From: Blastococcus sp. TF02A-26
GTDB lineage: Bacteria > Actinomycetota > Actinomycetes > Mycobacteriales > Geodermatophilaceae
Assembly (NCBI RefSeq): GCF_003319125.1
Contig: NZ_QOHG01000017.1
Span: 1-64,000 of the forward strand
Direction: 5' to 3'
Length of the DNA: 64,000 nt
The notes under the pieces were generated by a model. The model ran no database searches and was not told the DNA's origin. It was given only the letters and a program-made list of their open reading frames with translations. Both the position numbers and the translations under genes were made by a program. This document shows positions 1 through 8,835 of the stretch, in pieces; the stretch's first letter is position 1; the number at the start of each line of letters is the position of its first letter.

Positions 1-133
1 CACATACGGCGACAGGCGAGACATCGGCACACGCCTCCGAGCACGACGAATCACGGAGGCTCGGCGCTTCCCCCTGCCGAGACGCGGCTCAACTTACGAC
101 GCTGTACTTCCGAGCGCGACCACTAGCCCCGGT

Positions 134-177
134 ACGACGGTGGCCCAGGACCCGATCGGGTCCTGGGCCACCGTCGT
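134..177. terminator. Long perfect hairpin, likely terminator
   Basis: Two 20-bp arms (134-153 and 158-177) pair perfectly around a GATC loop, just past the stop of the exporter gene on the minus strand. There is no U-tract, which is usual for actinobacterial terminators. It could stop transcription from either side. In bases 1-133, left of it, I see no supportable gene. Confidence 0.8.
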
Positions 178-184
178 CTCCGGA

Positions 185-1780
185 TCAGCGGGCGAGCGCG
201 GGCTCCGGCTCGTCGGCCTGCTCGGCCTCGGCGCGCATCCGCTCCTCGCCGTTCTCGGTCTTCAGCGCGACCTCACGGATCAGCAGGATCGCCGCCACGG
301 AGACCACCGCGACCACCGCGGACACCAGGAAGATCCGGCCGGTCGCGTCGCCGTAGGAGACCGTGATCAGCTCGCGGATCGCCGGCGGCGCCACGGAGAG
401 GTCGGCCAGGCCGACGTCCCCGGAGCCCGAAGGGGCCGCCCCCGCCGGCAGCCCGGCGCTGATCAGCGAGCCGACCCGGGAGCTGAGCACCGCACCCAGG
501 ACCGAGACGCCGATCGTGCCGCCGAGGCTGCGGAAGAAGGCCACCGCCGAGCTGGCCGCGCCGAGGTCCTGCGCGGCGACGGTGTTCTGCACCGCCAGGA
601 CCAGGTTCTGCATCGTCATGCCGATCCCGGTGCCGAGCACGAACAGGAAGATCCCGAGCAGCGGCATGGGGGTCGCGTGGTCGATCGTGGCCAGCAGCCC
701 GAAGCCGACGACGACGGCGAACGAGCCACCCACGAGGAAGCGCTTCCAGCGGCCGGTCCGGGTGATGAGGATGCCGGAGACGGTCGAGGAGATGAGCATG
801 CCGGCGACCATCGGGATGGTCAGCAGGCCGGCCGCCGTCGGCGAGTAGCCGCGCGAGATCTGCAGGTACTGGCCGAGGAAGACCGACGACCCGAACATCG
901 CCACACCGATCGCGACGCTGGCGATGATCGCCAGGGTGGTGGTGCGGTCACGGAACAGCCGCAGCGGCACGATCGGCTCGGCGGCCCGCATCTCGGTCAC
1001 GATGAACGCCACGACCGCGAGCAGCCCACCGGTCAGGAACAGCGCCGTCTCGGCCGAGGCCCAGGCGAAGGTGTCGCCGGCCAGGGTGACCCAGATGAGC
1101 AGCGCCGAGACGCCCGCGGTCAGGAAGGCCGCGCCCATGTAGTCGATCCGCACGTCGCGCTTGGTCACCGGCAGGTGCAGGGTCCGCTGGAGCAGGACGA
1201 GCGCCACGGCCGCGAAGGGCACGCCGACGTAGAAGCACCAGCGCCAGCCCAGCCAGCTGGTGTCGACCAGCAGTCCGCCCAGCAGCGGGCCACCGACGGT
1301 GGCCACGGCCATGACGCTGCCGAGCAGGCCGGAGTACCGGCCGCGCTCGCGCGGGCTGATCATCGCGGCCATGGCGATCTGCACCAGCGCCTGCAGGCCA
1401 CCGAGGCCCAGGCCCTGGAGGACGCGCCAGGCGATCAGCGTCTCCACCGACTGGGAGAGGCCGGCCAGCATCGAGCCGACGATGAAGATCACGATCGAGA
1501 GCTGGATCAGCAGCTTCTTGCTGAAGAGGTCGGCGAGCTTGCCCCAGATGGGCGTGGAGGCGGTCGAGGCCAGCAGGGTGGCCGTGACCACCCAGGTGTA
1601 CTGGCTCTGCGAACCGCGCAGGTCGGTGATGATCGTGGGCAGGGCGTTGGACACGACGGTCGAGGACAGGAACGCCACGAACATCGCGAGCAACATCCCC
1701 GAGAGGGCCTCGAGGATCTGGCGGTGACTCATCCGGCCCTGCTGTTCCACGGGTGCCGGTGCGTCGACGGTGCTGGTCAC
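185..1780 (-). CDS. DHA2-family (EmrB/QacA type) multidrug MFS exporter
   Basis: The product is a proton-driven efflux pump of the 14-helix major facilitator family in the cytoplasmic membrane. Hydrophobic helices run through about 500 residues. The first helix ends in SSTVVSNALPTI and is followed by a loop with GKLADLFSKK, the family's A-motif region. I chose the GTG at 1780 because AGGAG lies just upstream. A GTG at 1825 would overlap the MarR stop by 4 bp and add 15 residues. The gene directly follows a MarR regulator on the same strand, the usual arrangement for a ligand-induced drug or toxin pump. The substrate cannot be read from the sequence. Confidence 0.9.
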   Translation of the reverse strand: MTSTVDAPAPVEQQGRMSHRQILEALSGMLLAMFVAFLSSTVVSNALPTIITDLRGSQSQYTWVVTATLLASTASTPIWGKLADLFSKKLLIQLSIVIFIVGSMLAGLSQSVETLIAWRVLQGLGLGGLQALVQIAMAAMISPRERGRYSGLLGSVMAVATVGGPLLGGLLVDTSWLGWRWCFYVGVPFAAVALVLLQRTLHLPVTKRDVRIDYMGAAFLTAGVSALLIWVTLAGDTFAWASAETALFLTGGLLAVVAFIVTEMRAAEPIVPLRLFRDRTTTLAIIASVAIGVAMFGSSVFLGQYLQISRGYSPTAAGLLTIPMVAGMLISSTVSGILITRTGRWKRFLVGGSFAVVVGFGLLATIDHATPMPLLGIFLFVLGTGIGMTMQNLVLAVQNTVAAQDLGAASSAVAFFRSLGGTIGVSVLGAVLSSRVGSLISAGLPAGAAPSGSGDVGLADLSVAPPAIRELITVSYGDATGRIFLVSAVVAVVSVAAILLIREVALKTENGEERMRAEAEQADEPEPALAR

Positions 1781-1821
1781 GGTTCTCCTGGGTGATTCGG
1801 GGAGGGGCACGGCCGCGGCGG

Positions 1822-2310
1822 TCACGAGGCGGCCCGGGAGGTCACGAGGCGGCCCGCGTCGGTCGCGGTGGCGTGCTCGAGGTCGACGAGGAGGCGCTCC
1901 ACCAGCTCGGAGAGGCGCACGGCGTCGTCCTCGTCCCAGCCGGCGAGCGCGGAGGCCGCCCAGTCATCGCGCAGGGCGCGGGTGGTGGCCAGCGCGGCGG
2001 TGCCGGCGTCGGTGAGCCGCAGCAGGCTCGCGCGGCCGTCCCGGGGGTCGGGACGGCGCTCGACGTAACCGGCCCGCTCGAGGACGGCCACCTGCCGGCT
2101 GGCGACCGAGACGTCGACGCCGAGCGCTCCGGCCAGGGCGCTGCAGCGCTGCTCCCCGCCCTGCTCGAGCGGGACGAGGATCGCCCAGCCGTAGGAGGGC
2201 AGATCGCCGTAGAGGGAGCCGGCGGCGTGCACCGAGAGGTGGCGGCCGGCGCGGACCAGCTGGGCGAGACCGCTGGTCAGCCGGAGACGGGTGTCGGGCG
2301 TGGTGGGCAT
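1822..2310 (-). CDS. MarR-family transcriptional regulator of the adjacent exporter
   Basis: This 162-residue winged-helix regulator has a typical MarR core: a helix region with DVSVASRQVAVLERAGYV and a wing with RRPDPRDGRASLLRLT. The ATG at 2310 is chosen because GAGGG precedes it and the MarR homology begins soon after. An upstream in-frame ATG at 2373 would put the promoter and operators inside the gene. The stop lies at the very start of the exporter gene, so the two are probably co-transcribed. By family habit it should repress its own promoter and release on binding a small phenolic or drug ligand. Confidence 0.88.
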   Translation of the reverse strand: MPTTPDTRLRLTSGLAQLVRAGRHLSVHAAGSLYGDLPSYGWAILVPLEQGGEQRCSALAGALGVDVSVASRQVAVLERAGYVERRPDPRDGRASLLRLTDAGTAALATTRALRDDWAASALAGWDEDDAVRLSELVERLLVDLEHATATDAGRLVTSRAAS

Positions 2311-2321
2311 GGATCCCTCGA

Positions 2322-2374
2322 TGTCAGGTACTTGCTGACAGCAACCATATATCCACTTGGTTGGCGTCTGCAAC
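2322..2374 (-). promoter_or_regulatory. Promoter and two inverted repeats upstream of marR-exporter
   Basis: On the minus strand TTGCAG (2374-2369) and TATATG, 16 bp apart, form a plausible promoter. One inverted repeat, CAACCA-N10-TGGTTG (2342-2363), lies between these boxes and a second, TGTCAG-N7-CTGACA (2322-2340), lies just downstream. Both fit MarR operators giving autorepression. Confidence 0.55.
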
Positions 2375-2418
2375 GACTGACACGCGTGACGTGCACCATG
2401 CCCCTCCGACGAGGGACC

Positions 2419-2916
2419 TCAGGGCGCTGCGGTCCCCCGGGCCTGCGCCTCACCCAGCCGGTTGAACCGGCCCAGCAGCTCACCGAGCCGGGCGACGTCC
2501 TCCACCGGCCAGTGCGACAGGTCGTCCTCCCAGCGGGCCCGGCGGGCCTCCCGGATCCGGGCGAGCCGCGCCGCACCCTCGGGCGAGGGGGTCAGCACCT
2601 GCGCACGCCCGTCGGAGGGGTCGGCCTCACGGCTGACGAGCCCCAGCTCGACCAGCGAGGACACCTGGCGGCTCACCGTGCTCTTGTCCAGCCCGAGCCG
2701 GACGACCAGGTCGGTCGCCCGCAGCGGCCCGGCGTCGGCCAGCAGTGCCAGCAGCCCGTAGGCCGCGCCGTCGAGCTCCGGGTGCAGCTCCCGGGCCAGC
2801 CGGGTGCTCATCGCCCGCGACCGGCGCAGCAGCAACCCGATCTCCCGCTCGACGGCGACGTAGGCCTCGTGGGTGTCGCCCGGGCGGTCCGTGCTCGTCG
2901 GGTCCCCGGCGCTCAC
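2419..2916 (-). CDS. MarR-family regulator, fifth gene of the dnaK operon
   Basis: This 165-residue MarR protein has a recognition region LDKSTVSRQVSSLVELGLV followed by a wing with READPSDGRAQVL. Translation most likely begins at GTG 2916, which overlaps the hspR stop in a GTGA arrangement, so it is translationally coupled to hspR. It is not adjacent to a transporter of its own: the next gene downstream is the other marR, which has its own promoter. Having it in the heat-shock operon suggests its level follows HspR control. Its targets are unknown. It is a different MarR from the one at 1822-2310. Confidence 0.85.
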   Translation of the reverse strand: MSAGDPTSTDRPGDTHEAYVAVEREIGLLLRRSRAMSTRLARELHPELDGAAYGLLALLADAGPLRATDLVVRLGLDKSTVSRQVSSLVELGLVSREADPSDGRAQVLTPSPEGAARLARIREARRARWEDDLSHWPVEDVARLGELLGRFNRLGEAQARGTAAP

Positions 2917-3383
2917 CGCGACTCCCGCGGGCGCCACACCACGAGCGCCGAGGTGGCCGGCCGCATCGGCACCAGGGCGCCGCCGTAGCCGGGATCGCCC
3001 CCGTACCCGGCGCGCGCCGCGGACTCGGCGGCCATCCGGCGGTTCTCGGACACCTCGAGCTCCTCGATGAGCTCGCGCACGCGGTGCTGCAGCGCCTCGA
3101 CCTGCGACTCCAGCTCGATGATCCGCTTGATCCCGGCGAGGTTGACGCCGTCCTCCTGCGAGAGGCGCTGCACCTCCCGCAGGAGCGCGACGTCGCGCGG
3201 GCTGTACCGGCGGCCGCCGCCGGCGGTCCGGCCGGGCCGGACCAGGCCGAGGCGGTCGTACTGGCGCAGGGTCTGCGCGTGCATGCCCGCCAGCTCGGCG
3301 GCCACGGAGATCACGAAGACCGGCGCGTCCTCGGCGACCGCCCGGGCCGCGTCCGCACGACCGCCGTCGGTCGGGGCCGTCAT
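2913..3383 (-). CDS. hspR: HspR heat-shock repressor, MerR family
   Basis: HspR represses the actinobacterial dnaK operon by binding HAIR inverted repeats, with DnaK acting as co-repressor. The 156-residue protein has the MerR-type helix-turn-helix ([20 protein letters not shown], then GLVRPGRT and [20 protein letters not shown]), followed by a coiled-coil stretch around residues 85-120. It overlaps the dnaJ stop by 4 bp and lies in the classic dnaK-grpE-dnaJ-hspR order. A HAIR-like site lies upstream of dnaK. The Gly/Tyr-containing C-terminus is typical of this family. Confidence 0.95.
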   Translation of the reverse strand: MTAPTDGGRADAARAVAEDAPVFVISVAAELAGMHAQTLRQYDRLGLVRPGRTAGGGRRYSPRDVALLREVQRLSQEDGVNLAGIKRIIELESQVEALQHRVRELIEELEVSENRRMAAESAARAGYGGDPGYGGALVPMRPATSALVVWRPRESR

Positions 3384-4600
3384 CGCGCGCCCCCACCGGA
3401 GACGGCCGCGGTGATCCGCGGCCGCGGGTCACCGAGCTCGGCCTCGAGGGTCTTGATCGCCTGCTCGGCCACGGCCGAGACCCGCTTGGGGACGGCGACC
3501 TCGACGGTGACCAGCAGGTCGCCGGCGCGCCCCTTGCCCGGCACGCCGCGACCGCGCACCCGCAGGGTCTGGCCGCTCGCGGTCCCGGCCGGGACCCGCA
3601 GGGAGACGTTGCCGTCGAGCGTGGGCACCGTCAGCGTCGTGCCGAGGGTGGCCTCGCCGAAGGTGATCGGGACGCTCAGCGTGAGGTCGTTGCCGTTGCG
3701 GCCGAACAGCTCGTGCTCGGCGACGTGGACGACGACGAACAGGTCGCCGGCCGGTCCGCCGCGCCGTCCGGGGGCCCCCTTGCCGGCCAGCCGGATGCGC
3801 TGGCCGTCCTTGACGCCGGCCGGGATGCGCACCGTGATGGTCCGCGTCTGGGTGGTCACGCCGCTGCCGGTGCAGGTCGGGCAGGGGTCGTCGACGACCT
3901 GACCGCTGCCGCGGCAGTTGCGGCACGGCTCGGAGAAGGCGAACGCGCCCTGACTGCGGCTGGTCACCCCCGCGCCCTGGCACACCGGGCAGGTGTGCGG
4001 CGAGGTGCCGGGCTTCGCCCCGCTGCCGGCGCAGGTCGGGCAGGTGCCCGGGCTCTGCATCCGCAGCGGCACGGTCACCCCGAGGACGGCCTCCTCGAAG
4101 GAGAGCGTCGCCTCGGTCTCGACGTCCTGGCCGCGGGCCGGACCGGACGCGGCCTGGCTGCGCGCGCGAGCGCTGCCGGGCGCCGCCCCGCCGCCGCCGA
4201 AGAGCCCCCCGAGCAGGTCCCCGAGGCCGCCGGCACCACCGGCGCCCCCGGCCCGCGCGCCGCCCGCGGCGCCGAACAGGTCACCGAGGTCGAACGGCTG
4301 ACCGGCACCGGCGTTGTTCGGGAAGCCGCCGGGGAAGCCGGCCCGGGCGCCCGCGCCGCCGGACCCGAACAGCCGCCGGGCCTCGTCGTACTCGGCCCGC
4401 CGCTTGGGGTCCGACAGCACGTCATAGGCCTCGGAGACGTCCTTGAAGCGGGCCTCGGCGTCGGCGTTGCCCGGGTTCTTGTCCGGGTGCAGGTCGCGGG
4501 CGAGCTGGCGGTAGGCCTTCTTGATCGCGGCCGCGTCGGCGTCCTGGGCGACGCCCAGCGCGGCGTAGTAGTCCTTCTCGATGAAGTCCCGGGTGCTCAT
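3380..4600 (-). CDS. dnaJ: Molecular chaperone DnaJ (Hsp40)
   Basis: DnaJ delivers substrates to DnaK and stimulates its ATPase in the cytoplasm. The 406-residue protein has an N-terminal J domain with the HPD motif ([10 protein letters not shown]), a Gly/Phe-rich linker, four zinc-binding repeats ([32 protein letters not shown]) and C-terminal substrate-binding domains. GAGGAGG lies before the ATG at 4600. It follows grpE by 19 bp and overlaps hspR by 4 bp. As part of the hspR operon it matches the DnaJ1 type. Actinobacteria usually have a second dnaJ elsewhere. Confidence 0.96.
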   Translation of the reverse strand: MSTRDFIEKDYYAALGVAQDADAAAIKKAYRQLARDLHPDKNPGNADAEARFKDVSEAYDVLSDPKRRAEYDEARRLFGSGGAGARAGFPGGFPNNAGAGQPFDLGDLFGAAGGARAGGAGGAGGLGDLLGGLFGGGGAAPGSARARSQAASGPARGQDVETEATLSFEEAVLGVTVPLRMQSPGTCPTCAGSGAKPGTSPHTCPVCQGAGVTSRSQGAFAFSEPCRNCRGSGQVVDDPCPTCTGSGVTTQTRTITVRIPAGVKDGQRIRLAGKGAPGRRGGPAGDLFVVVHVAEHELFGRNGNDLTLSVPITFGEATLGTTLTVPTLDGNVSLRVPAGTASGQTLRVRGRGVPGKGRAGDLLVTVEVAVPKRVSAVAEQAIKTLEAELGDPRPRITAAVSGGGAR

Positions 4601-4619
4601 CGGGCGCCTCCTCTCGTGC

Positions 4620-5318
4620 TCAGTCGGACGCCGGGGAGCCGTCGGCCGGCTCCTCCGCGGCCGGGGCGCTCGCGGCCGGGGTCTCGGGCTCGGTCACCGC
4701 GACCATGGCGGTGCGCAGCACGCGGTCACCGCGGCGGAAGCCCTGCCGGAGGATCGTGCTGGCCGTCGGCACGGTCACGTCGGCGGACGTGTCGTGCATG
4801 ACCGCCTCGTGCAGCGCCGGGTCGAACTCGTCGCCGCTCGCGCCGAACGCCTCGACCCCGAGGCCGTCGAGCACCCCGAGCACCCGGTCGGCCACGACCT
4901 TGAAGGCACCGGTCAGGTCGCCGTGGTCCCGGGCGCGCTCGATGTCGTCGACGATCGGGAAGAGCCCGGCGGCGAACCGCTCGGCGGCCTGGTCGGCGAC
5001 CAGCGCGCGGTCGCGGTCGACGCGGCGCCGGTAGTTGGCGTACTCGGCGGTGACCCGCTGGAGGTCCTCGGTCCGCTCGGCCAGCTGGCGGGCGAGGTCG
5101 CCGTCCGCCGGGCTGCCGCTGTCCGGCTCCGCCGCGGGCTGGGCGGGCGTCACCGTCTCGTTCTCGCTCATCTGCTCCCCTGCTGCAGGACTGGTGGGCG
5201 GGCCCGGCGGGGAGCCGGCCGGCTGTGCGCCGGCCGGCTCCCGCACCGTGCCGCTGGTGGGGTCGATCCGCCGCTTGTCACGGATCACGACCCGCGGCTG
5301 CTCGTCCCCCGTCGTCAT
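4620..5318 (-). CDS. grpE: GrpE nucleotide exchange factor
   Basis: GrpE releases ADP from DnaK. The 232-residue protein shows the long-helix region ([20 protein letters not shown]), the segment with [15 protein letters not shown] and the C-terminal beta domain with FDPALHEAV. The start at 5318 is preferred over an internal ATG at 5171, although the latter has a good GGGGAGCAG site, because the N-terminal [13 protein letters not shown] stretch is conserved in actinobacterial GrpE. The start overlaps the dnaK stop by 4 bp (ATGA), so the two are coupled. The N- and C-terminal tails are rich in Ala, Pro and Glu. Confidence 0.95.
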   Translation of the reverse strand: MTTGDEQPRVVIRDKRRIDPTSGTVREPAGAQPAGSPPGPPTSPAAGEQMSENETVTPAQPAAEPDSGSPADGDLARQLAERTEDLQRVTAEYANYRRRVDRDRALVADQAAERFAAGLFPIVDDIERARDHGDLTGAFKVVADRVLGVLDGLGVEAFGASGDEFDPALHEAVMHDTSADVTVPTASTILRQGFRRGDRVLRTAMVAVTEPETPAASAPAAEEPADGSPASD

Positions 5319-7183
5319 CGGCGGGTGTCGTCCTCGTCGACGATCTCGGCGTCGACGACGTCGTCGTCACCGGCCGGAGCGCCGGCGGGACCGCCGGCCT
5401 CCGGGCCGGCCCCGCCCGCGGCACCCGCCGCGCCCGCCTCGGCCTGCTGCGCGTAGAGCGCGCCGCCGACCTCCTGCGAGATGCGGGCCACCTTCTCCTG
5501 CGACGCCTTGATGGCCGCCATGTCGGAGCCGCCGAGGGCCGAGCGCAGCTCGGTCAGCGCCTCGCCGAGCTCCTCCTTCTTGTCGGCCGGGATCTTCTCA
5601 CCGTTCTCGGCCAGGAACTTCTCGGTCTGGTACTGCAGCGACTCCGCCAGGTTGCGGGTCTCGGCCTCGTCGCGGCGGCGCTTGTCGTCCTCGGCGTGGG
5701 CCTCGGCGTCGCGCATCATCCGCTCGATGTCCTCCTTGGGGAGGGCCGAGCCACCCGTGATCGTCATCGACTGCTCCTTGCCCGTGCCCAGGTCCTTGGC
5801 GGACACGTGCACGATGCCGTTCGCGTCGATGTCGAAGGCCACCTCGATCTGCGGGACGCCGCGCGGCGCCGGGGGCAGACCGGTCAGCTCGAACATGCCG
5901 AGCTTCTTGTTGTACATGGCCATCTCGCGCTCGCCCTGGAACACCTGGATCTGCACCGACGGCTGGTTGTCGTCGGCCGTCGTGAAGATCTCCGAGCGCT
6001 TGGTCGGGATCGTGGTGTTCCGCTCGATGAGCTTCGTCATGATCCCGCCCTTGGTCTCGATGCCGAGGGACAGCGGGGTGACGTCGAGCAGCAGGACGTC
6101 CTTGACCTCGCCCTTGAGGACGCCGGCCTGCAGGGCCGCACCGATCGCGACGACCTCGTCCGGGTTGACGCCCTTGTTGGGCTCCTTGCCGCCGGTCAGC
6201 TCCTTGACGAGCTCGGAGACGGCGGGCATGCGGGTCGAGCCACCCACGAGGACGACGTGGTCGATCTGGCCGACGGAGATGCCGGCGTCGCGCACGGCCT
6301 GGTTGAACGGCGCGCGGCAGCGGTCGAGCAGGTCCTGCGTGAGCCGCTGGAACTCCGCGCGGGTGATCGTGACGTCCAGGTGCAGCGGACCGTCGGCCCC
6401 GGCGGTGATGTAGGGCAGGTTCACGTTGGTCGACTGCGCGCCGGACAGCTCGATCTTCGCCTTCTCGGCGGCCTCGCGGAGCCGCTGCATGGCGAGCTTG
6501 TCCTTGGACAGGTCGATGCCGTTCTGGGCGTTGAACGTCTGCACCAGGTGCTTGACGACGCGCTCGTCCCAGTCGTCACCACCGAGCAGGTTGTCGCCCG
6601 CGGTGGCCTTGACCTCGATGACGCCCTCGCCGATCTCCAGCAGCGAGACGTCGAAGGTGCCACCACCGAGGTCGAAGACGAGGATCGTCTGCTCGCTCTC
6701 GCCCTTGTCCAGCCCGTAGGCCAGCGCGGCGGCGGTCGGCTCGTTGACGATGCGCAGGACGTTGAGGCCCGCGATCTCCCCGGCCTCCTTGGTGGCCTGG
6801 CGCTGCGCGTCCTCGAAGTAGGCGGGGACGGTGATGACGGCGTCGGTCACCGGCTCGCCCAGGTAGGTCTCGGCGTCCCGCTTGAGCTTCTGCAGGATGC
6901 GGGCGCTGATCTCCTGCGGCGTGTACTGCTTGCCGTCGATCTCGCTGGTCTTCCAGTCGGTGCCCATGTGCCGCTTGACGCTGCGGATGGTGCGGTCGAC
7001 GTTGGTGACCGCCTGGTTCTTGGCCGACTGCCCGACGAGGACCTCGCCGTTCTTGGCGAAGGCGACGACCGAGGGCGTCGTGCGCGAGCCCTCGGAGTTG
7101 GCGATGACCGTCGGCTCGCCGCCCTCCAGGACGGTGACGACGGAGTTCGTGGTGCCGAGGTCGATTCCGACCGCTCGAGCCAT
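5315..7183 (-). CDS. dnaK: Chaperone DnaK (Hsp70)
   Basis: DnaK is the ATP-dependent folding chaperone. The 622-residue protein opens with the ATP-binding signature [11 protein letters not shown], then has [15 protein letters not shown] and [13 protein letters not shown] in the nucleotide-binding domain. The substrate-binding domain and helical lid follow, with a Gly/Ala-rich tail ending in [13 protein letters not shown]. The ATG at 7183 follows an AGAGG ribosome site. A longer reading frame to 7330 would start in the regulatory region. This is the first gene of the dnaK-grpE-dnaJ-hspR-marR operon and has a HAIR-like site 74 bp upstream. Confidence 0.98.
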   Translation of the reverse strand: MARAVGIDLGTTNSVVTVLEGGEPTVIANSEGSRTTPSVVAFAKNGEVLVGQSAKNQAVTNVDRTIRSVKRHMGTDWKTSEIDGKQYTPQEISARILQKLKRDAETYLGEPVTDAVITVPAYFEDAQRQATKEAGEIAGLNVLRIVNEPTAAALAYGLDKGESEQTILVFDLGGGTFDVSLLEIGEGVIEVKATAGDNLLGGDDWDERVVKHLVQTFNAQNGIDLSKDKLAMQRLREAAEKAKIELSGAQSTNVNLPYITAGADGPLHLDVTITRAEFQRLTQDLLDRCRAPFNQAVRDAGISVGQIDHVVLVGGSTRMPAVSELVKELTGGKEPNKGVNPDEVVAIGAALQAGVLKGEVKDVLLLDVTPLSLGIETKGGIMTKLIERNTTIPTKRSEIFTTADDNQPSVQIQVFQGEREMAMYNKKLGMFELTGLPPAPRGVPQIEVAFDIDANGIVHVSAKDLGTGKEQSMTITGGSALPKEDIERMMRDAEAHAEDDKRRRDEAETRNLAESLQYQTEKFLAENGEKIPADKKEELGEALTELRSALGGSDMAAIKASQEKVARISQEVGGALYAQQAEAGAAGAAGGAGPEAGGPAGAPAGDDDVVDAEIVDEDDTRR

Positions 7184-7256
7184 GGAGTGGCCTCTCTTCC
7201 GTAGTGCGAGGGGTGCTGCGTGGTCACGGGGGCCGCCGAGGGACGCCGTCGACCAT

Positions 7257-7277
7257 CTTGCGTCGGGTCCGCTCAAC
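7257..7277 (-). promoter_or_regulatory. HAIR-like HspR operator upstream of dnaK
   Basis: The site reads CTTGCGT-N7-GCTCAAC. The known HAIR consensus is CTTGAGT-N7-ACTCAAG, so 6 of 7 and 5 of 7 arm bases match with exact spacing. The minus-strand TTGAGC within it could also serve as a -35 box. Its place before dnaK and the presence of hspR in the operon support autoregulation. Bases 7278-7520 hold no other feature I can support. Confidence 0.75.
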
Positions 7278-7520
7278 TTTCCTGCCCACCCTAACGGCAC
7301 GCCGCGCCACGGTGTTCCCGGGTGCCGCACGTGGCGTGGACCACGCAGCGCCGTGCTCCACGCCCCTGCCGCGGCACTGCCGCGCTACGGGGGCGGGTGC
7401 CGCGCTGTGGGACGGCGATCGCGCCCGTACGGCGGCACCCGGCTCGTCCACCGCCGCGCGTGCTGTCCACAGCTCCGCCACCGCCGCCCGCCCTCCGGCG
7501 CGGATGCCGAGGCTGATGCC

Positions 7521-8513
7521 GTGCACCCACTCCTGCGCGCGGCCGCCGACCGTCGGCTCGGGATCTTCACGACGGTCGACGCACGACGGGCCGGCTACGG
7601 CTCCGACGAGATCCGCCACCTCCTCCGGTCCGGCACATGGCGTCGCCTGCGCCGCGGCGTCCACGTGTCCACCGAGGACCTGGACCGCGCCGTGGCCAGA
7701 GGTCGAGGGCACTGGCTCGAGGCGCTGGCGGTACAGGTCGCCCTCGGCCGGCCCCAGGCCGCGCTGAGCCACCTCACGGCCTGCCGGCTCTGGGGTCTGC
7801 CGATCCCCCGGGACGCCGATCCGATCATCCGGCTCACCGACCCGACGCACACGCGGACCGGACGCGGCTACCGCGTCACCTGCGGGCCGCTGGACGACGA
7901 CGAGATCCGCACCGGTGGACCGCTGCGCGTGACCAGTCCCGCCCGGACGTTGGTCGACTGCGCACGGGAGGGCCCGCTCCAGGACGCCGTCATCGCGATG
8001 GACCGCGCCCTGCTGATCAAGCGACTGACGGTGGCGGAGCTGGCGACCGCCGCCGCCCGGGCCGCGCGCTGGGCAGGGGGGCCCCGGGCGCTGCGTGCGG
8101 TCTCTCTCGCCGACGGTCGGGCCGAGTCGCCGCTCGAGACGCGCGGCCGCCTGCGGATCCTCGGCGCCGCACTGCCGCCGTTCGACCTCCAGCGGGAGAT
8201 CTGGGTCGACGGCCGGATGGTCGCCGTCGCCGACCTCTGGTTCGACGACGCCGCCGTGATGGTCGAGTTCGACGGCGAGGTGGAGTACACCGACCCGTGG
8301 CGCGACCCCGGTCGCGTCCTGTGGGACGAGAAGCGCCGGGAGGACACGGTGCGCGCTCTCGACGTCGGCGTCGTCCGCGTCGTGTCGGCGGACCTCGGCG
8401 GCGGATGGCCCGCCCTCGAAGCACGCCTGCGCCACCTCACGAGCGGACCCGGACCGGCGCGGAGGCGGTTCACCACCGTCCCGCGCACCGAGGGGAGGGT
8501 CCGCGCCGGCTGA
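7521..8513 (+). CDS. DUF559/AbiEi-like protein with a PD-(D/E)XK-type C-terminus
   Basis: This 330-residue cytoplasmic protein of unknown role is common in actinobacteria. The N-terminal part (RRLGIFTTVDARRAGYGSDE, then GTWRRLRRGVH) resembles the winged-helix region of AbiEi-like antitoxins. The C-terminal part (ESPLETRGRLR, VADLWFDDA, VMVEFDGEVEY, EKRREDTVRAL) resembles the DUF559 nuclease-like fold, with acidic residues and a lysine placed as in PD-(D/E)XK enzymes. The GTG at 7521 fits the start of homology, but no strong ribosome site is visible, so the start is uncertain. No partner toxin lies beside it. A second, divergent family member is at 60145-61023. Confidence 0.7.
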   Translation: MHPLLRAAADRRLGIFTTVDARRAGYGSDEIRHLLRSGTWRRLRRGVHVSTEDLDRAVARGRGHWLEALAVQVALGRPQAALSHLTACRLWGLPIPRDADPIIRLTDPTHTRTGRGYRVTCGPLDDDEIRTGGPLRVTSPARTLVDCAREGPLQDAVIAMDRALLIKRLTVAELATAAARAARWAGGPRALRAVSLADGRAESPLETRGRLRILGAALPPFDLQREIWVDGRMVAVADLWFDDAAVMVEFDGEVEYTDPWRDPGRVLWDEKRREDTVRALDVGVVRVVSADLGGGWPALEARLRHLTSGPGPARRRFTTVPRTEGRVRAG

Positions 8514-8835
8514 CAGGACCGGCAGTGCCGCGGTGCGGGAACGGCTGCCGCCCTGCGACGCGGCGGTCACCCCTCCACCGCGGCACCCGGGAGGACGACG
8601 GGGAGGCACGGCCGGGAAGCGAGGGTCCGCGGACGTCACGGGCGGGCGGCGGTTCTGGTTACCGGCGAGTAGCCTGAGGCCGCGCCGCTATCGTGCGCAG
8701 GCGTGCGGGCAGCAGCGCCCGTGGCGGTCCGCCGCCGGCCTCCCACGGCCGGCGCGCGACGGCGTCGGCTCCCGCCCTCGCCCGCGGACCGGAGATCGTC
8801 CGACGCCGACGGGCGTCCGGGAGGGAAGCACATCC
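8514..8835 (+). other. 322-bp intergenic region with a GTTAC-type inverted repeat
   Basis: I see no gene here. At 8658-8673 lies GTTAC-CGGCGA-GTAGC, an imperfect inverted repeat resembling TetR-type operators seen in front of actinobacterial lipid-metabolism genes. That link is from memory and weak. GGAGGG near 8819-8825 is the ribosome site of the next gene. Confidence 0.35.

Noticed and set aside
1-133. Possible gene end at the left edge
   Set aside because: No frame shows recognisable protein sequence or a convincing stop context.
140-1795. Long plus-strand frame opposite the exporter gene
   Set aside because: Its product is Arg/Gly/His-rich with no domain, and the minus strand encodes a clear 14-helix transporter. 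Such shadow frames are expected in DNA of this GC content.
4620-5171. Shorter grpE from the internal ATG at 5171
   Set aside because: It has a good ribosome site, but the longer form includes the DKRRIDP-type segment conserved in actinobacterial GrpE and the ATGA overlap with dnaK.
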